A stretch of DNA of 46,564 nt, from the NCBI GenBank assembly GCA_902525625.1, contig CABZHM010000009.1:1-46564 (forward strand), given 5' to 3'. A model generated the notes under the pieces. It was not told the DNA's origin and ran no database searches. It was given only the letters and a program-made list of their open reading frames with translations. A program made the position numbers and the translations under genes. Below, piece by piece: positions 7,983-15,021 of this stretch. This DNA is from an uncultured Pelagibacteraceae bacterium. GTDB taxonomy: Bacteria; Pseudomonadota; Alphaproteobacteria; Pelagibacterales; Pelagibacteraceae. Within the stretch, counting starts at the first letter, position 1, and every line of letters begins with the position of its first letter.

Positions 7983-8921
7983 TTATTTTTTATTTATAAG
8001 TTTATTAATGTTAACAATATTTTCAGCCATTCTTGCTGAAGCTGCATCAATCATTCTTCCATCTAATTGAGCTGCACCTTTACCTTCTTTTGCAGCCTTG
8101 TCTAATTCTTCCAAAATTCTTTTTGCTTTAGTTACCTCAGTTTCAGGAGGAGTGAATACTTTATTCGCTAATTCGATTTGTGATGGATGTATTGCCCATT
8201 TACCTTCTATGCCGATAGCCGCTCCTCTTTTCGCAGATTCAATATATGCATCAGGATCATTAAAATCACCAAATGGTCCATCAATTGCTCTTAGTCCGTA
8301 TGCTCTACAAGTCATTACTAGTTCTGAAAGACCATGATGCCACTGGTCACCAGGATAATCAGGATTTAAACCACCGATCACAACTGTTCTTGCCCTTAAA
8401 CTTGCAGCATAATCAGCAACTCCAAAATGCAGTGCTTCTAGGCGTTCACTTGATTTTGCAATTGATTTAATATTGGACATACCAAGAGCAGTTTCAATCA
8501 AACATTCAATACCTATCTTGTTTTTAAATTTTTTGTTTGTTTCTATTTGAGTAAGCATACAGTCGACCATGTATATATCACTTTCAGCACCTGCTTTTGG
8601 TAACAAAATTGTATCCACATTTTCTCCAGCTTGCTCAACAATTTCTATCAAGTCCCTATACATATAATGAGTATCAAGACTATTTATTCTTACTGAAATT
8701 GTTTTACCTTTCTCTCTCCATTTCATTTCATTTAGAGCTTTAATAACATTAGCTCTTGCTGACACTTTATCATTAGGAGACACTGCATCTTCTAGATCTA
8801 AAAAAATATAATCAGCCTCAGAATCTAAAGCTTTTTGAAACATTTTTGGAGATGATCCTGGTACGGCCAACTCACTTCTATGTAGTCTAGGTCTTGCAGG
8901 CTTGTATATTTTGAAGCTCAT
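7983..8921 (-). CDS. mcl: L-malyl-CoA (beta-methylmalyl-CoA) lyase
   Basis: 312 residues of the HpcH/HpaI-CitE TIM-barrel family: RSELAVPGSSPKMFQKA, the metal/acyl-CoA motif YIFLDLEDAVSPNDK, VRINSLDTHYMYRD, IGIECLIETALGM (metal-binding Glu), HFGVADYAAS and GKWAIHPSQIELAN. THYMYRD and GLRAIDGPFGDFNDP point to malyl-CoA lyase rather than CitE. It cleaves malyl-CoA to acetyl-CoA and glyoxylate, reversibly; with MtkAB this links malate to glyoxylate, as in the serine cycle. The MSF start matches the family N-terminus but has no Shine-Dalgarno; the only strong one lies upstream, before a 14-codon ORF. Confidence 0.88.
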   Translation of the reverse strand: MSFKIYKPARPRLHRSELAVPGSSPKMFQKALDSEADYIFLDLEDAVSPNDKVSARANVIKALNEMKWREKGKTISVRINSLDTHYMYRDLIEIVEQAGENVDTILLPKAGAESDIYMVDCMLTQIETNKKFKNKIGIECLIETALGMSNIKSIAKSSERLEALHFGVADYAASLRARTVVIGGLNPDYPGDQWHHGLSELVMTCRAYGLRAIDGPFGDFNDPDAYIESAKRGAAIGIEGKWAIHPSQIELANKVFTPPETEVTKAKRILEELDKAAKEGKGAAQLDGRMIDAASARMAENIVNINKLINKK

Positions 8922-8928
8922 ATGATTT

Positions 8929-8973
8929 TTAATTTTTTTTAAACCTACTTTCTTTTTTTAGATGTTTAAACAT
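8929..8973 (-). CDS. Possible 14-codon leader ORF upstream of mcl
   Basis: On the minus strand an AAAGGAG followed six bases later by ATG opens a short ORF, MFKHLKKESRFKKN, ending seven bases before the mcl ATG. It is lysine-rich. It could be a coupled leader peptide that delivers ribosomes to mcl, which lacks its own Shine-Dalgarno. Alternatively, if the T7 run at 8953-8959 were one base shorter, this would be an in-frame 17-residue N-terminal extension of Mcl. The rest of the gap to the tRNA (8974-9111) holds no other ORF I would support. Confidence 0.35.
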   Translation of the reverse strand: MFKHLKKESRFKKN

Positions 8974-9063
8974 ATAAATCTCCTTTGAGTGAGATATTAA
9001 TTTTCTTTAAATTTTGATCCATTAACAACATCTTATTAAGTGATTAGCGATTATCATAAAATC

Positions 9064-9092
9064 TTGTTTGAAAGGAAATAAATAAGTAGTAT
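9064..9092 (+). promoter_or_regulatory. Candidate promoter of the tRNA gene
   Basis: TTGTTT (9064-9069) and TAGTAT (9087-9092) are spaced 17 bp, with the tRNA starting 20 bp after the -10-like box. The matches to sigma-70 consensus are moderate and the region is AT-rich, so this is tentative. Confidence 0.3.
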
Positions 9093-9111
9093 ATATCAAA
9101 GTTAACTAAAG

Positions 9112-9188
9112 GGCGGGGTAGCTCAGTTGGTTAGAGCGCAGGACTCATAAGCCTGAGGTCAGTGGTTCGATTCCACTTCCCGCTACCA
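9112..9188 (+). tRNA. tRNA-Met (anticodon CAU), probably elongator type
   Basis: 77 nt with encoded CCA. It folds as a complete cloverleaf: acceptor GGCGGGG/TCCCGCT (G-U at both ends), D arm GCTC/GAGC, anticodon loop CTCATAA (CAU), five-base variable loop, T arm AGTGG/CCACT with TTCGATT. The acceptor start GGCGGGGTAGCTCAG resembles alphaproteobacterial elongator tRNA-Met. The acceptor begins with a G1-U72 wobble rather than the unpaired first position of a typical bacterial initiator tRNA. A CAU tRNA can also be tRNA-Ile2 (lysidine-modified). One oddity: position 31-39 at the base of the anticodon loop is A-G, a mismatch. The 3' end is one base from the stop of apt on the other strand. Confidence 0.93.
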
Positions 9189-9189
9189 A

Positions 9190-9717
9190 TTAGTGACCAG
9201 GGAAATCAATCAAATTTTCTATTTTATAACCTTTTTTGATTAAATTATCTGAACCACCCAAATCAAATAAATTAATTACAAAAATAAAACAAGATACTTT
9301 TGCTTTAGAAATTTCTATTAATTTTGCTGCTGCCTCTGCCGTCCCACCAGTTGCAATTAAATCATCAATAATTAACACAGACTCATTTTCGCTTAAAGAA
9401 TCTTTGTGTACTTCAATAGTTGCAGTACCATACTCTAATTCAAAATCTATGGAATGTGTATCTGCTGGCAATTTATCTTTCTTACGAAGCATTATAAATG
9501 GTTTTTTTAAAATATACGAAACGGCTGATGCAAAAACAAACCCTCTAGACTCAACTGCAGCGATTTTATCAAATTTATAATTTTTAGATCTTTCTACTAT
9601 TTGATTAACTGTTTCTTCAAATGCATCAGCATTTTTGATTAAGGTTGTAATATCCCTAAATAAAATACCTTTCTTTGGGTAATCTTTTATAGACCTTATG
9701 TGATCTTTTAAATTCAT
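9190..9717 (-). CDS. apt: Adenine phosphoribosyltransferase
   Basis: 175 residues, the usual Apt length. It starts LKDHIRSIKDYPKKGILFRDITTL, contains AVESRGFVFASAVSYIL, the flexible-loop region RKKDKLPADTHSIDFELEYG, and the PRPP-binding loop VLIIDDLIATGGTAEAA. The enzyme converts adenine and PRPP to AMP. It is divergent from mtnP, whose phosphorylase releases free adenine, so the two fit as a purine-salvage pair. The stop lies one base after the tRNA-Met CCA end. Confidence 0.95.
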   Translation of the reverse strand: MNLKDHIRSIKDYPKKGILFRDITTLIKNADAFEETVNQIVERSKNYKFDKIAAVESRGFVFASAVSYILKKPFIMLRKKDKLPADTHSIDFELEYGTATIEVHKDSLSENESVLIIDDLIATGGTAEAAAKLIEISKAKVSCFIFVINLFDLGGSDNLIKKGYKIENLIDFPGH

Positions 9718-9758
9718 AATAGTTTATTATTAAAGTATAAATAATTAAATTTTTTAAC

Positions 9759-10631
9759 ATGACAAGAAATAAATTAGCAATCATTGGTGGAAGTGGTCTT
9801 TATGATGTTGAGGAATTTAAAGAAAGAGAATTAATAAGTTTAAAAACTCCGTGGGGACAACCTTCAGATCAAATTTTAAAAACGATATATAATAGAAAAG
9901 AAGTTTACTTTCTACCAAGACATGGGAGAGGACATTTTGTTTCGCCATCAAATATTAACTTTAGGGCTAATATAGATGCACTTAAACAGCTAGGTGTAAC
10001 AGATATCGTATCAGTTTCTGCAGTAGGTTCATTAAAAGAGGATTTACCTCCAGGAAAGTTTGTAATTGTAGATCAATTCATAGATAGAACTTTTTCAAGA
10101 GTTAAAACATTTTTTGATGATGAAATAGTTGCACATGTATCTATGGCACACCCAACATCGAATGGTCTCATGAATGCATGCGAGGATGCAATCAGGAAAG
10201 AGAATATAGAATTTCAAAGAGGTGGTACATACATAGTAATGGAGGGTCCTCAATTCTCTACTTTAGCAGAGTCAAATTTATATAGATTATGGAAAGCTGA
10301 TGTAATTGGTATGACAAATATGCCTGAGGCTAAATTAGCTAGAGAGGCTGAGATCAGATACGCTTCAGTATCGATGGTAACAGATTATGATTGCTGGCAT
10401 CCGGATCATGATAATGTCGATGTTCAACAAGTTATAAAAGTACTTTTAGGAAATGCGGCAAAAGCAAAAAATATGATTAAAAACTTAATAGATAACTTTG
10501 AAAATCATATTGATCCAAATGATCCAACCAATAATTGTTTAGATGTTGCAATTATTACAGCACCTGAAAAAAGAACAAAAAAAACGATAGAAAAACTTAA
10601 AACTGTTGCTGGTAGAGTTTTAAATCAATGA
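9759..10631 (+). CDS. mtnP: S-methyl-5'-thioadenosine phosphorylase
   Basis: 290 residues of the PNP/MTAP family: LAIIGGSGLYD at the N-terminus, PRHGRGHFVSPSNINFRANI (phosphate and ribose binding), DIVSVSAVGSLKEDLPPG, YIVMEGPQFSTLAES and IGMTNMPEAKLAREAEI. It cleaves methylthioadenosine (and often 5'-deoxyadenosine) to adenine and the ribose-1-phosphate derivative. It is the first gene of a tightly packed operon with mtnA (4-nt overlap), a class II aldolase and speDE. The last of these makes methylthioadenosine as a by-product, and the divergent apt can take up the adenine. Confidence 0.93.
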   Translation: MTRNKLAIIGGSGLYDVEEFKERELISLKTPWGQPSDQILKTIYNRKEVYFLPRHGRGHFVSPSNINFRANIDALKQLGVTDIVSVSAVGSLKEDLPPGKFVIVDQFIDRTFSRVKTFFDDEIVAHVSMAHPTSNGLMNACEDAIRKENIEFQRGGTYIVMEGPQFSTLAESNLYRLWKADVIGMTNMPEAKLAREAEIRYASVSMVTDYDCWHPDHDNVDVQQVIKVLLGNAAKAKNMIKNLIDNFENHIDPNDPTNNCLDVAIITAPEKRTKKTIEKLKTVAGRVLNQ

Positions 10632-11698
10632 GAATAGAAGGAAAAGAATATCGAACTATTTGGTTTGAAAATAACGTTGTAAAAATTATTGATCAAACAA
10701 AACTTCCACACAAATTTATTATTAAAAACCTCAAAACAGTTAAGGACTCAATAAATGCGATTAAGGTAATGGAGGTAAGAGGCGCACCTCTAATAGGAGC
10801 TACGGCAGCTTATGGTATGGTTTTAGCTATAATTGAAAATAATGACCAATCTTTTTTAAAGAAATCTGCAGAAAATTTAATTAGTTCAAGACCAACAGCA
10901 ATAAACTTAAAGTGGGCTGTTGATAGAATGATTAATAAATTATCGGGTGTTAATAGTGATAAAATACTAGAAATAGCCATGAATGAAGCAAAGGATATAT
11001 GTGAAGAGGATATAAAATTTTGTGAAAATATAGGATTGAATGGACTAAAAATTATTGAAGAAATATATAATAAAAAAAAAGACACGGTTAATATATTAAC
11101 CCATTGTAATGCGGGTTGGCTTGCAACAATAAATTGGGGGACCGCAACCTCTCCAATTTATCATGCACATAAAAAAGGAATTCCCGTTCATGTGTGGGCT
11201 GATGAAACTAGACCAAGAAATCAAGGAGCAAATCTTACATCTTATGAATTAAACGAAGAAGGAATTAAAAACACAATCATTGCAGATAACACAGGTGGCA
11301 TATTAATGCAAAGAGGTGAAGTTGATATGTGCATTGTTGGAACAGACAGAACCCTAGCCAATGGAGATGTTTGTAATAAAGTTGGAACTTATCTTAAAGC
11401 ACTAGCAGCTCATGATAATAAGATTCCTTTTTATGTTGCTCTACCAAGTTCAACAATTGATTGGAATATAAAAGATCATAAAGATATTCCAATAGAAGAG
11501 AGAAATTCAGATGAATTATCTCATGTTGAAGGATTAGATGCAAAAGGAGATATAAAAAAAATACAAATTTATCCAACAAAAAGTAAAGCCTTGAATTTAG
11601 CTTTTGATGTAACTCCAGCAAAATATGTTACAGGATTGATTACCGAAAAAGGAGTATGTGAAGCGTCAGAAAAAGGACTTAAAGAATTATTTAAATGA
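10628..11698 (+). CDS. mtnA: S-methyl-5-thioribose-1-phosphate isomerase
   Basis: 356 residues, MtnA/eIF2B-like fold. RGAPLIGATAAYG is the substrate-binding segment. The catalytic pair is present: Cys160 in NILTHCNAGWLAT and Asp240 in MCIVGTDR, the same numbering as characterised family members. It isomerises methylthioribose-1-phosphate to methylthioribulose-1-phosphate. Both ends overlap neighbours by 4 nt, so expression is probably coupled. Confidence 0.94.
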   Translation: MRIEGKEYRTIWFENNVVKIIDQTKLPHKFIIKNLKTVKDSINAIKVMEVRGAPLIGATAAYGMVLAIIENNDQSFLKKSAENLISSRPTAINLKWAVDRMINKLSGVNSDKILEIAMNEAKDICEEDIKFCENIGLNGLKIIEEIYNKKKDTVNILTHCNAGWLATINWGTATSPIYHAHKKGIPVHVWADETRPRNQGANLTSYELNEEGIKNTIIADNTGGILMQRGEVDMCIVGTDRTLANGDVCNKVGTYLKALAAHDNKIPFYVALPSSTIDWNIKDHKDIPIEERNSDELSHVEGLDAKGDIKKIQIYPTKSKALNLAFDVTPAKYVTGLITEKGVCEASEKGLKELFK

Positions 11699-12351
11699 GA
11701 AATTTAAATCAAAGAAATCAGATTATTGAATATTCGTTAAAATTAAATTCTACAAATCTTTCACCTCTAAGATCAGGAAATATATCATTGAGAGGAATAG
11801 AGGATGGCATAGAAGGATACTTAATTACTCCATCAGGAAAAAAATATGAAACACTTAAACCTGAGGATATTGTTTTTATGGGTTTAAATGAAGAAGAAGA
11901 AAAAAACAATTCAACCAACAAACCATCATCAGAATGGAGATTTCATAGAGATATTTATGCAAACAAAAAAGAGGCACAGGCAATTGTTCATGCTCATTCT
12001 CCACACGCAACAGCTGTAGCTTCACACGGAAAATCAATTCCTGCGTTCCATTATATGATTGCACTAGCTGGTGGAGATAACATCAAATGTGCGGAATATG
12101 CTACTTTTGGAACAGAGGAGTTATCTAAAAATGTAATTAAAGCTCTAGACAATAGAAGTGCTTGTTTAATGTCTAATCACGGCCAGGTTGCTTTTGGAAA
12201 AAATTTAGAGGATGCTTTTGAACTTGCACAAGAGATAGAAAATATTTGTCATCAATACACTATTGCTCTAAAGTTAGGACAACCTAAGATTCTTTCATTT
12301 GAAGAAATGAAAAAAGTTTTAGATAAGGCTAAAAATTATAAAAAAGGGTAA
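11695..12351 (+). CDS. Class II aldolase, likely 5-methylthioribulose-1-phosphate aldolase (DHAP-shunt type)
   Basis: 218 residues of the class II aldolase/adducin family (fuculose-phosphate aldolase-like). Zinc-ligand residues are visible: HAHSPHAT (H99, H101) and SNHGQVAFG (H162), with a catalytic-type Glu in PSSEWRFHRDIY (E80). Directly after mtnA, an enzyme of this family either dehydrates methylthioribulose-1-phosphate (MtnB) or cleaves it to DHAP and methylthioacetaldehyde (DHAP shunt). No mtnC, mtnD, mtnW or mtnX is nearby and the sequence reads as an aldolase, so I favour the DHAP shunt. The substrate is inferred from context. Confidence 0.8.
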   Translation: MRNLNQRNQIIEYSLKLNSTNLSPLRSGNISLRGIEDGIEGYLITPSGKKYETLKPEDIVFMGLNEEEEKNNSTNKPSSEWRFHRDIYANKKEAQAIVHAHSPHATAVASHGKSIPAFHYMIALAGGDNIKCAEYATFGTEELSKNVIKALDNRSACLMSNHGQVAFGKNLEDAFELAQEIENICHQYTIALKLGQPKILSFEEMKKVLDKAKNYKKG

Positions 12352-12352
12352 G

Positions 12353-12985
12353 ATGATACAAGTTGGGGAGCATATCACTTTAGATATTATAGGTACTACA
12401 AAAGAGTATGATCCTACAGTTTTTGAAAAAGTCATAAATAGAATCGCTAAAGCAGCAGATGTAACTATTTTGAATATTTCAAAATACAAATTTGAACCCC
12501 AGGGTTTTACTATTTTAGCTTTATTAGCCGAAAGTCACATCAGTTTTCATACATTTCCAGAGAAAGGAATGATCAGTTTTGATTTTTTTACATGTGGAAA
12601 GATAAGTCCATCAGTAGCAATTGATATTGTTAAAAAAGAATTTGAACATAGGCGTATAGTTAAAAAAGAATTTAATAGAGATACTAGATCTCTTTACCAC
12701 GATATCTATAGTTCACCGGGATTACAAAAATCGTATGTTGTAAATGAAGTTTTAGAAGACTTTAAATCAAAAGTTGGTCAACATATAGAAATTTTAGAAT
12801 TGGAGCAATTCGGAAAATCTTTATTTATTGATGGTGAAATACAAGTAGCGGCATCAGACGAACATTTATATAGCTCAACTTTTGTTGGAGCAGGTTTAAA
12901 ATTGAATAAAAAAAATGAGAGAGCGGCAATAATCGGTGGCGGTGATGGTGGTATTGCGAGAGAGTGTATTTCAAAAAAAGTTTAA
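12353..12985 (+). CDS. speD: Fused S-adenosylmethionine decarboxylase-spermidine synthase, N-terminal fragment (frameshifted)
   Basis: Residues 1-115 or so are a bacterial AdoMet decarboxylase. The pro-enzyme processing site is LLAES (cleavage between E60 and S61, with S61 becoming the pyruvoyl group), followed by HISFHTFPEKG (H66) and FDFFTCGK (C81), the expected catalytic set. From about residue 118 a spermidine-synthase N-terminal beta domain follows (DIYSSPGLQKSYVVNEVL, then GEIQVAASDEHLYSS) and the start of the methyltransferase-like core, IIGGGDGGIARE. The frame closes at TAA 12983-12985 just after an A7 run. Decarboxylated AdoMet from the first domain would feed the second. It starts one base after the aldolase gene. 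Confidence 0.85.
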   Translation: MIQVGEHITLDIIGTTKEYDPTVFEKVINRIAKAADVTILNISKYKFEPQGFTILALLAESHISFHTFPEKGMISFDFFTCGKISPSVAIDIVKKEFEHRRIVKKEFNRDTRSLYHDIYSSPGLQKSYVVNEVLEDFKSKVGQHIEILELEQFGKSLFIDGEIQVAASDEHLYSSTFVGAGLKLNKKNERAAIIGGGDGGIARECISKKV

Positions 12986-13394
12986 TTTTATAGATTGGTA
13001 TGAATTAGATCCAGAAGTTGTAGAAGTTTGTAATAAACATCTTGGTGATATAGGAAAAAAAGCTACAGAAAAAAATTCTGTAAAATGTGTATGGGGAGAT
13101 GCTTTTGAAAGTATAAAGGCAGTGAACGAAGATACATATGATCATATTTTTGTTGATTTAAATGATGACCAGTTTTGCATAGATCTCGCTGCTAAAAATA
13201 TGGATTCTTTAGTAAGAATACTCAAACCCAAAGGAGTTATTACTGCACAAGTTGGAAGCCAGGATAAAAAACCTCTTCAAGTTGAAAATTGGTTGAACGT
13301 ATTCAATCATCATTTTGGAAATACTAATTTATCTAGAGTTTACATACCTAGTTTTGATTGTTCTTGGAATTTTTCTTCATCAATAAATCATTAA
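12972..13394 (+). CDS. speE: Spermidine synthase C-terminal fragment (continuation of speDE)
   Basis: From the A7 run onwards the next frame reads KKFNFIDWYELDPEVVEVCNKHLGDIG (decarboxylated-AdoMet binding, acidic residue ending beta-2), VKCVWGDAFESI and YDHIFVDLNDDQ (catalytic Asp region), the Rossmann-like core of spermidine synthase, to a normal C-terminus. An ATG or GTG around 12936 in this frame is only an out-of-frame overlap with the upstream part. Removing one A at 12973-12979 restores ARECISKKFNFIDWYELDP. The intact fusion would be near 346 residues. Confidence 0.83.
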   Translation, partial: QKKFNFIDWYELDPEVVEVCNKHLGDIGKKATEKNSVKCVWGDAFESIKAVNEDTYDHIFVDLNDDQFCIDLAAKNMDSLVRILKPKGVITAQVGSQDKKPLQVENWLNVFNHHFGNTNLSRVYIPSFDCSWNFSSSINH

Positions 13395-13454
13395 TTTTTT
13401 CTTTTTAATATCCATAATCTGTGAAATAATATTTTTTTATTAAAGGAGATATTA

Positions 13455-14282
13455 ATGAATATATTTAAAAAAACAATTTTTTCAGTTTTACTCTCTCTAT
13501 TGGTAATAGGAAATGTTAATGCTGATAAAATAAGAATTGGAACAGAGGGTGCTTATCCTCCGTGGAACTCAAAAAATGAAGCAGGTAAGTTAATAGGTTT
13601 CGAAGTTGAATTAGCTTACACGCTATGCAGATACATTGGACAGCAATGTGTGATAGTTGAGCAAGATTGGGATGGAATGATTCCAGCTTTAATCATGAGA
13701 AAGTTTGATGCAATAATGGCAGGTATGTCAATTACTGCAGAAAGACAAAAAGCTATTAGCTTTTCCCAAGGATATGCAGATGAAGTTGCATCTTTAGCAG
13801 TCATGAAAGGATCTAGTTTAGAAAGTTTAGACACATCTGCTGGAATAAATCTTACAAAACCAAATGCTGCAGCTAAAAAAGATCTTAAAACACTTACTAC
13901 TGCATTAGCAGGTAAAACTGTTTGTGTGCAAACTGCTACAATTCATCAAAACTTTTTAGATTCTGGTGATGTGGGAAAAGTAAATGTCAGAACTTATAAG
14001 ACACAAGATGAAGTTAATTTAGATTTGGCATCTGGAAGATGCGATGCTGCTTTAGCTGCTGCAGTAGCATTTAGTGATTATGCAGAAAAATCTGGTAAAC
14101 CAGTTCTTTTAACAGGACCAACTTTTTCAGGTGGTGCTTTTGGTAATGGTGTTGGAGTGGGTATTAGAAAAGATGATACTGAACTTTTAAAAAAGTTTAA
14201 TGCTGCAATTAATAAAGCTAGAAAGAACGGAGATATTAGTAGAATAGCTACTAAATGGTTCGGTTTTGACGCTTCTATGTAA
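13455..14282 (+). CDS. Polar/basic amino-acid (or opine) ABC transporter, periplasmic substrate-binding protein
   Basis: 275 residues with a Sec signal peptide (about 1-23, cleavage after VNA). It is a family 3 solute-binding protein: IRIGTEGAYPPWNSKNEAGKL, GFEVELAYTLCRYI, QDWDGMIPALIMRKFDAIMAGMSITAERQKAISFS, and LASGRCDAALAA. The pattern resembles lysine/arginine/ornithine, histidine and octopine/nopaline binding proteins. A good Shine-Dalgarno (AAAGGAG) precedes the ATG. It follows the spermidine genes, so an arginine/ornithine-like ligand would fit, but that is inference. A perfect 11-bp hairpin separates it from the permease gene. Confidence 0.9.
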   Translation: MNIFKKTIFSVLLSLLVIGNVNADKIRIGTEGAYPPWNSKNEAGKLIGFEVELAYTLCRYIGQQCVIVEQDWDGMIPALIMRKFDAIMAGMSITAERQKAISFSQGYADEVASLAVMKGSSLESLDTSAGINLTKPNAAAKKDLKTLTTALAGKTVCVQTATIHQNFLDSGDVGKVNVRTYKTQDEVNLDLASGRCDAALAAAVAFSDYAEKSGKPVLLTGPTFSGGAFGNGVGVGIRKDDTELLKKFNAAINKARKNGDISRIATKWFGFDASM

Positions 14283-14296
14283 TTAAATTTTTAGGT

Positions 14297-14323
14297 TTGG
14301 CGACTATCATGTATAGTCGCCAA
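14297..14323 (+). promoter_or_regulatory. Intercistronic hairpin between binding-protein and permease genes
   Basis: TTGGCGACTAT / ATAGTCGCCAA form a perfect 11-bp stem with a 5-nt loop. There is no U-tract, so it is not a standard terminator. The permease ATG is only five bases after the stem, so the hairpin takes the place of a Shine-Dalgarno. It probably stabilises the upstream mRNA and limits translation of the permease. Confidence 0.7.
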
Positions 14324-14328
14324 TCTAT

Positions 14329-15021
14329 ATGGAACTTCTAGCTTTTGGAGATACTGGTTGGGGTGATGAGTTATTTCGCGCAACCCTAATGACCATAGCT
14401 GTTTCAATAACAGCAATGATAATCGGTTTTAGTTTCGCCGCAATTTTTACTCCTTTTAAATTATCAAAATTTAAGTCTTTAAATTTAATTGCTAATATTT
14501 ATACAACAGTTATCAGAGGTGTACCTGAATTATTAGTTATTTACCTTTTCTTTTTTGGTGGGAGCGGAGCGATTATGTTTGTTGCTTCAATGTTTGGATA
14601 CAACGACTACATAGAAATTAATGCATTTGTTACAGGCTCATTTGCTATTGGTATTATATCTGGTGCTTATTCGACTGAAGTTTTTAGAGGAGCAATTCAA
14701 TCGATTGATAAAGGTCAATTTGAGGCTGCTAAGGTTTTAGGATTTAATAAGTTTAAACAGTTTTATAAAATTGTTCTTCCGCAAATGCTAAGACTTGCAA
14801 TACCAAATTTAAGTAACGTTTGGCAAATTACTCTAAAAGATACATCTTTAATTTCTGTAACAGGTTTAGTTGAAATAATGAGACAATCTTACATTGCTGC
14901 AGGATCTACAAGAGATCCATTATTCTTTTATTCATTCGCTGCAGTTTTATATTTATTGCTTACTTTTATAAGCATGAAGTTAATTAATAAATTGGAAGTT
15001 AAGTACAGTAGAGGGTATTGA
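14329..15021 (+). CDS. Amino-acid ABC transporter permease (HisQ/OccQ type)
   Basis: 230 residues, about five transmembrane helices. It has the family start ELLAFGDTGWGDELFRATLMT, an RGVPELLVIYLFFF segment and the EAA loop GQFEAAKVLGFNKFKQFYKIVLPQMLR that contacts the ATPase. It is the first of a permease pair; the next ATG overlaps its stop by 4 nt. No Shine-Dalgarno is seen because the start lies right behind a hairpin. Confidence 0.92.
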   Translation: MELLAFGDTGWGDELFRATLMTIAVSITAMIIGFSFAAIFTPFKLSKFKSLNLIANIYTTVIRGVPELLVIYLFFFGGSGAIMFVASMFGYNDYIEINAFVTGSFAIGIISGAYSTEVFRGAIQSIDKGQFEAAKVLGFNKFKQFYKIVLPQMLRLAIPNLSNVWQITLKDTSLISVTGLVEIMRQSYIAAGSTRDPLFFYSFAAVLYLLLTFISMKLINKLEVKYSRGY

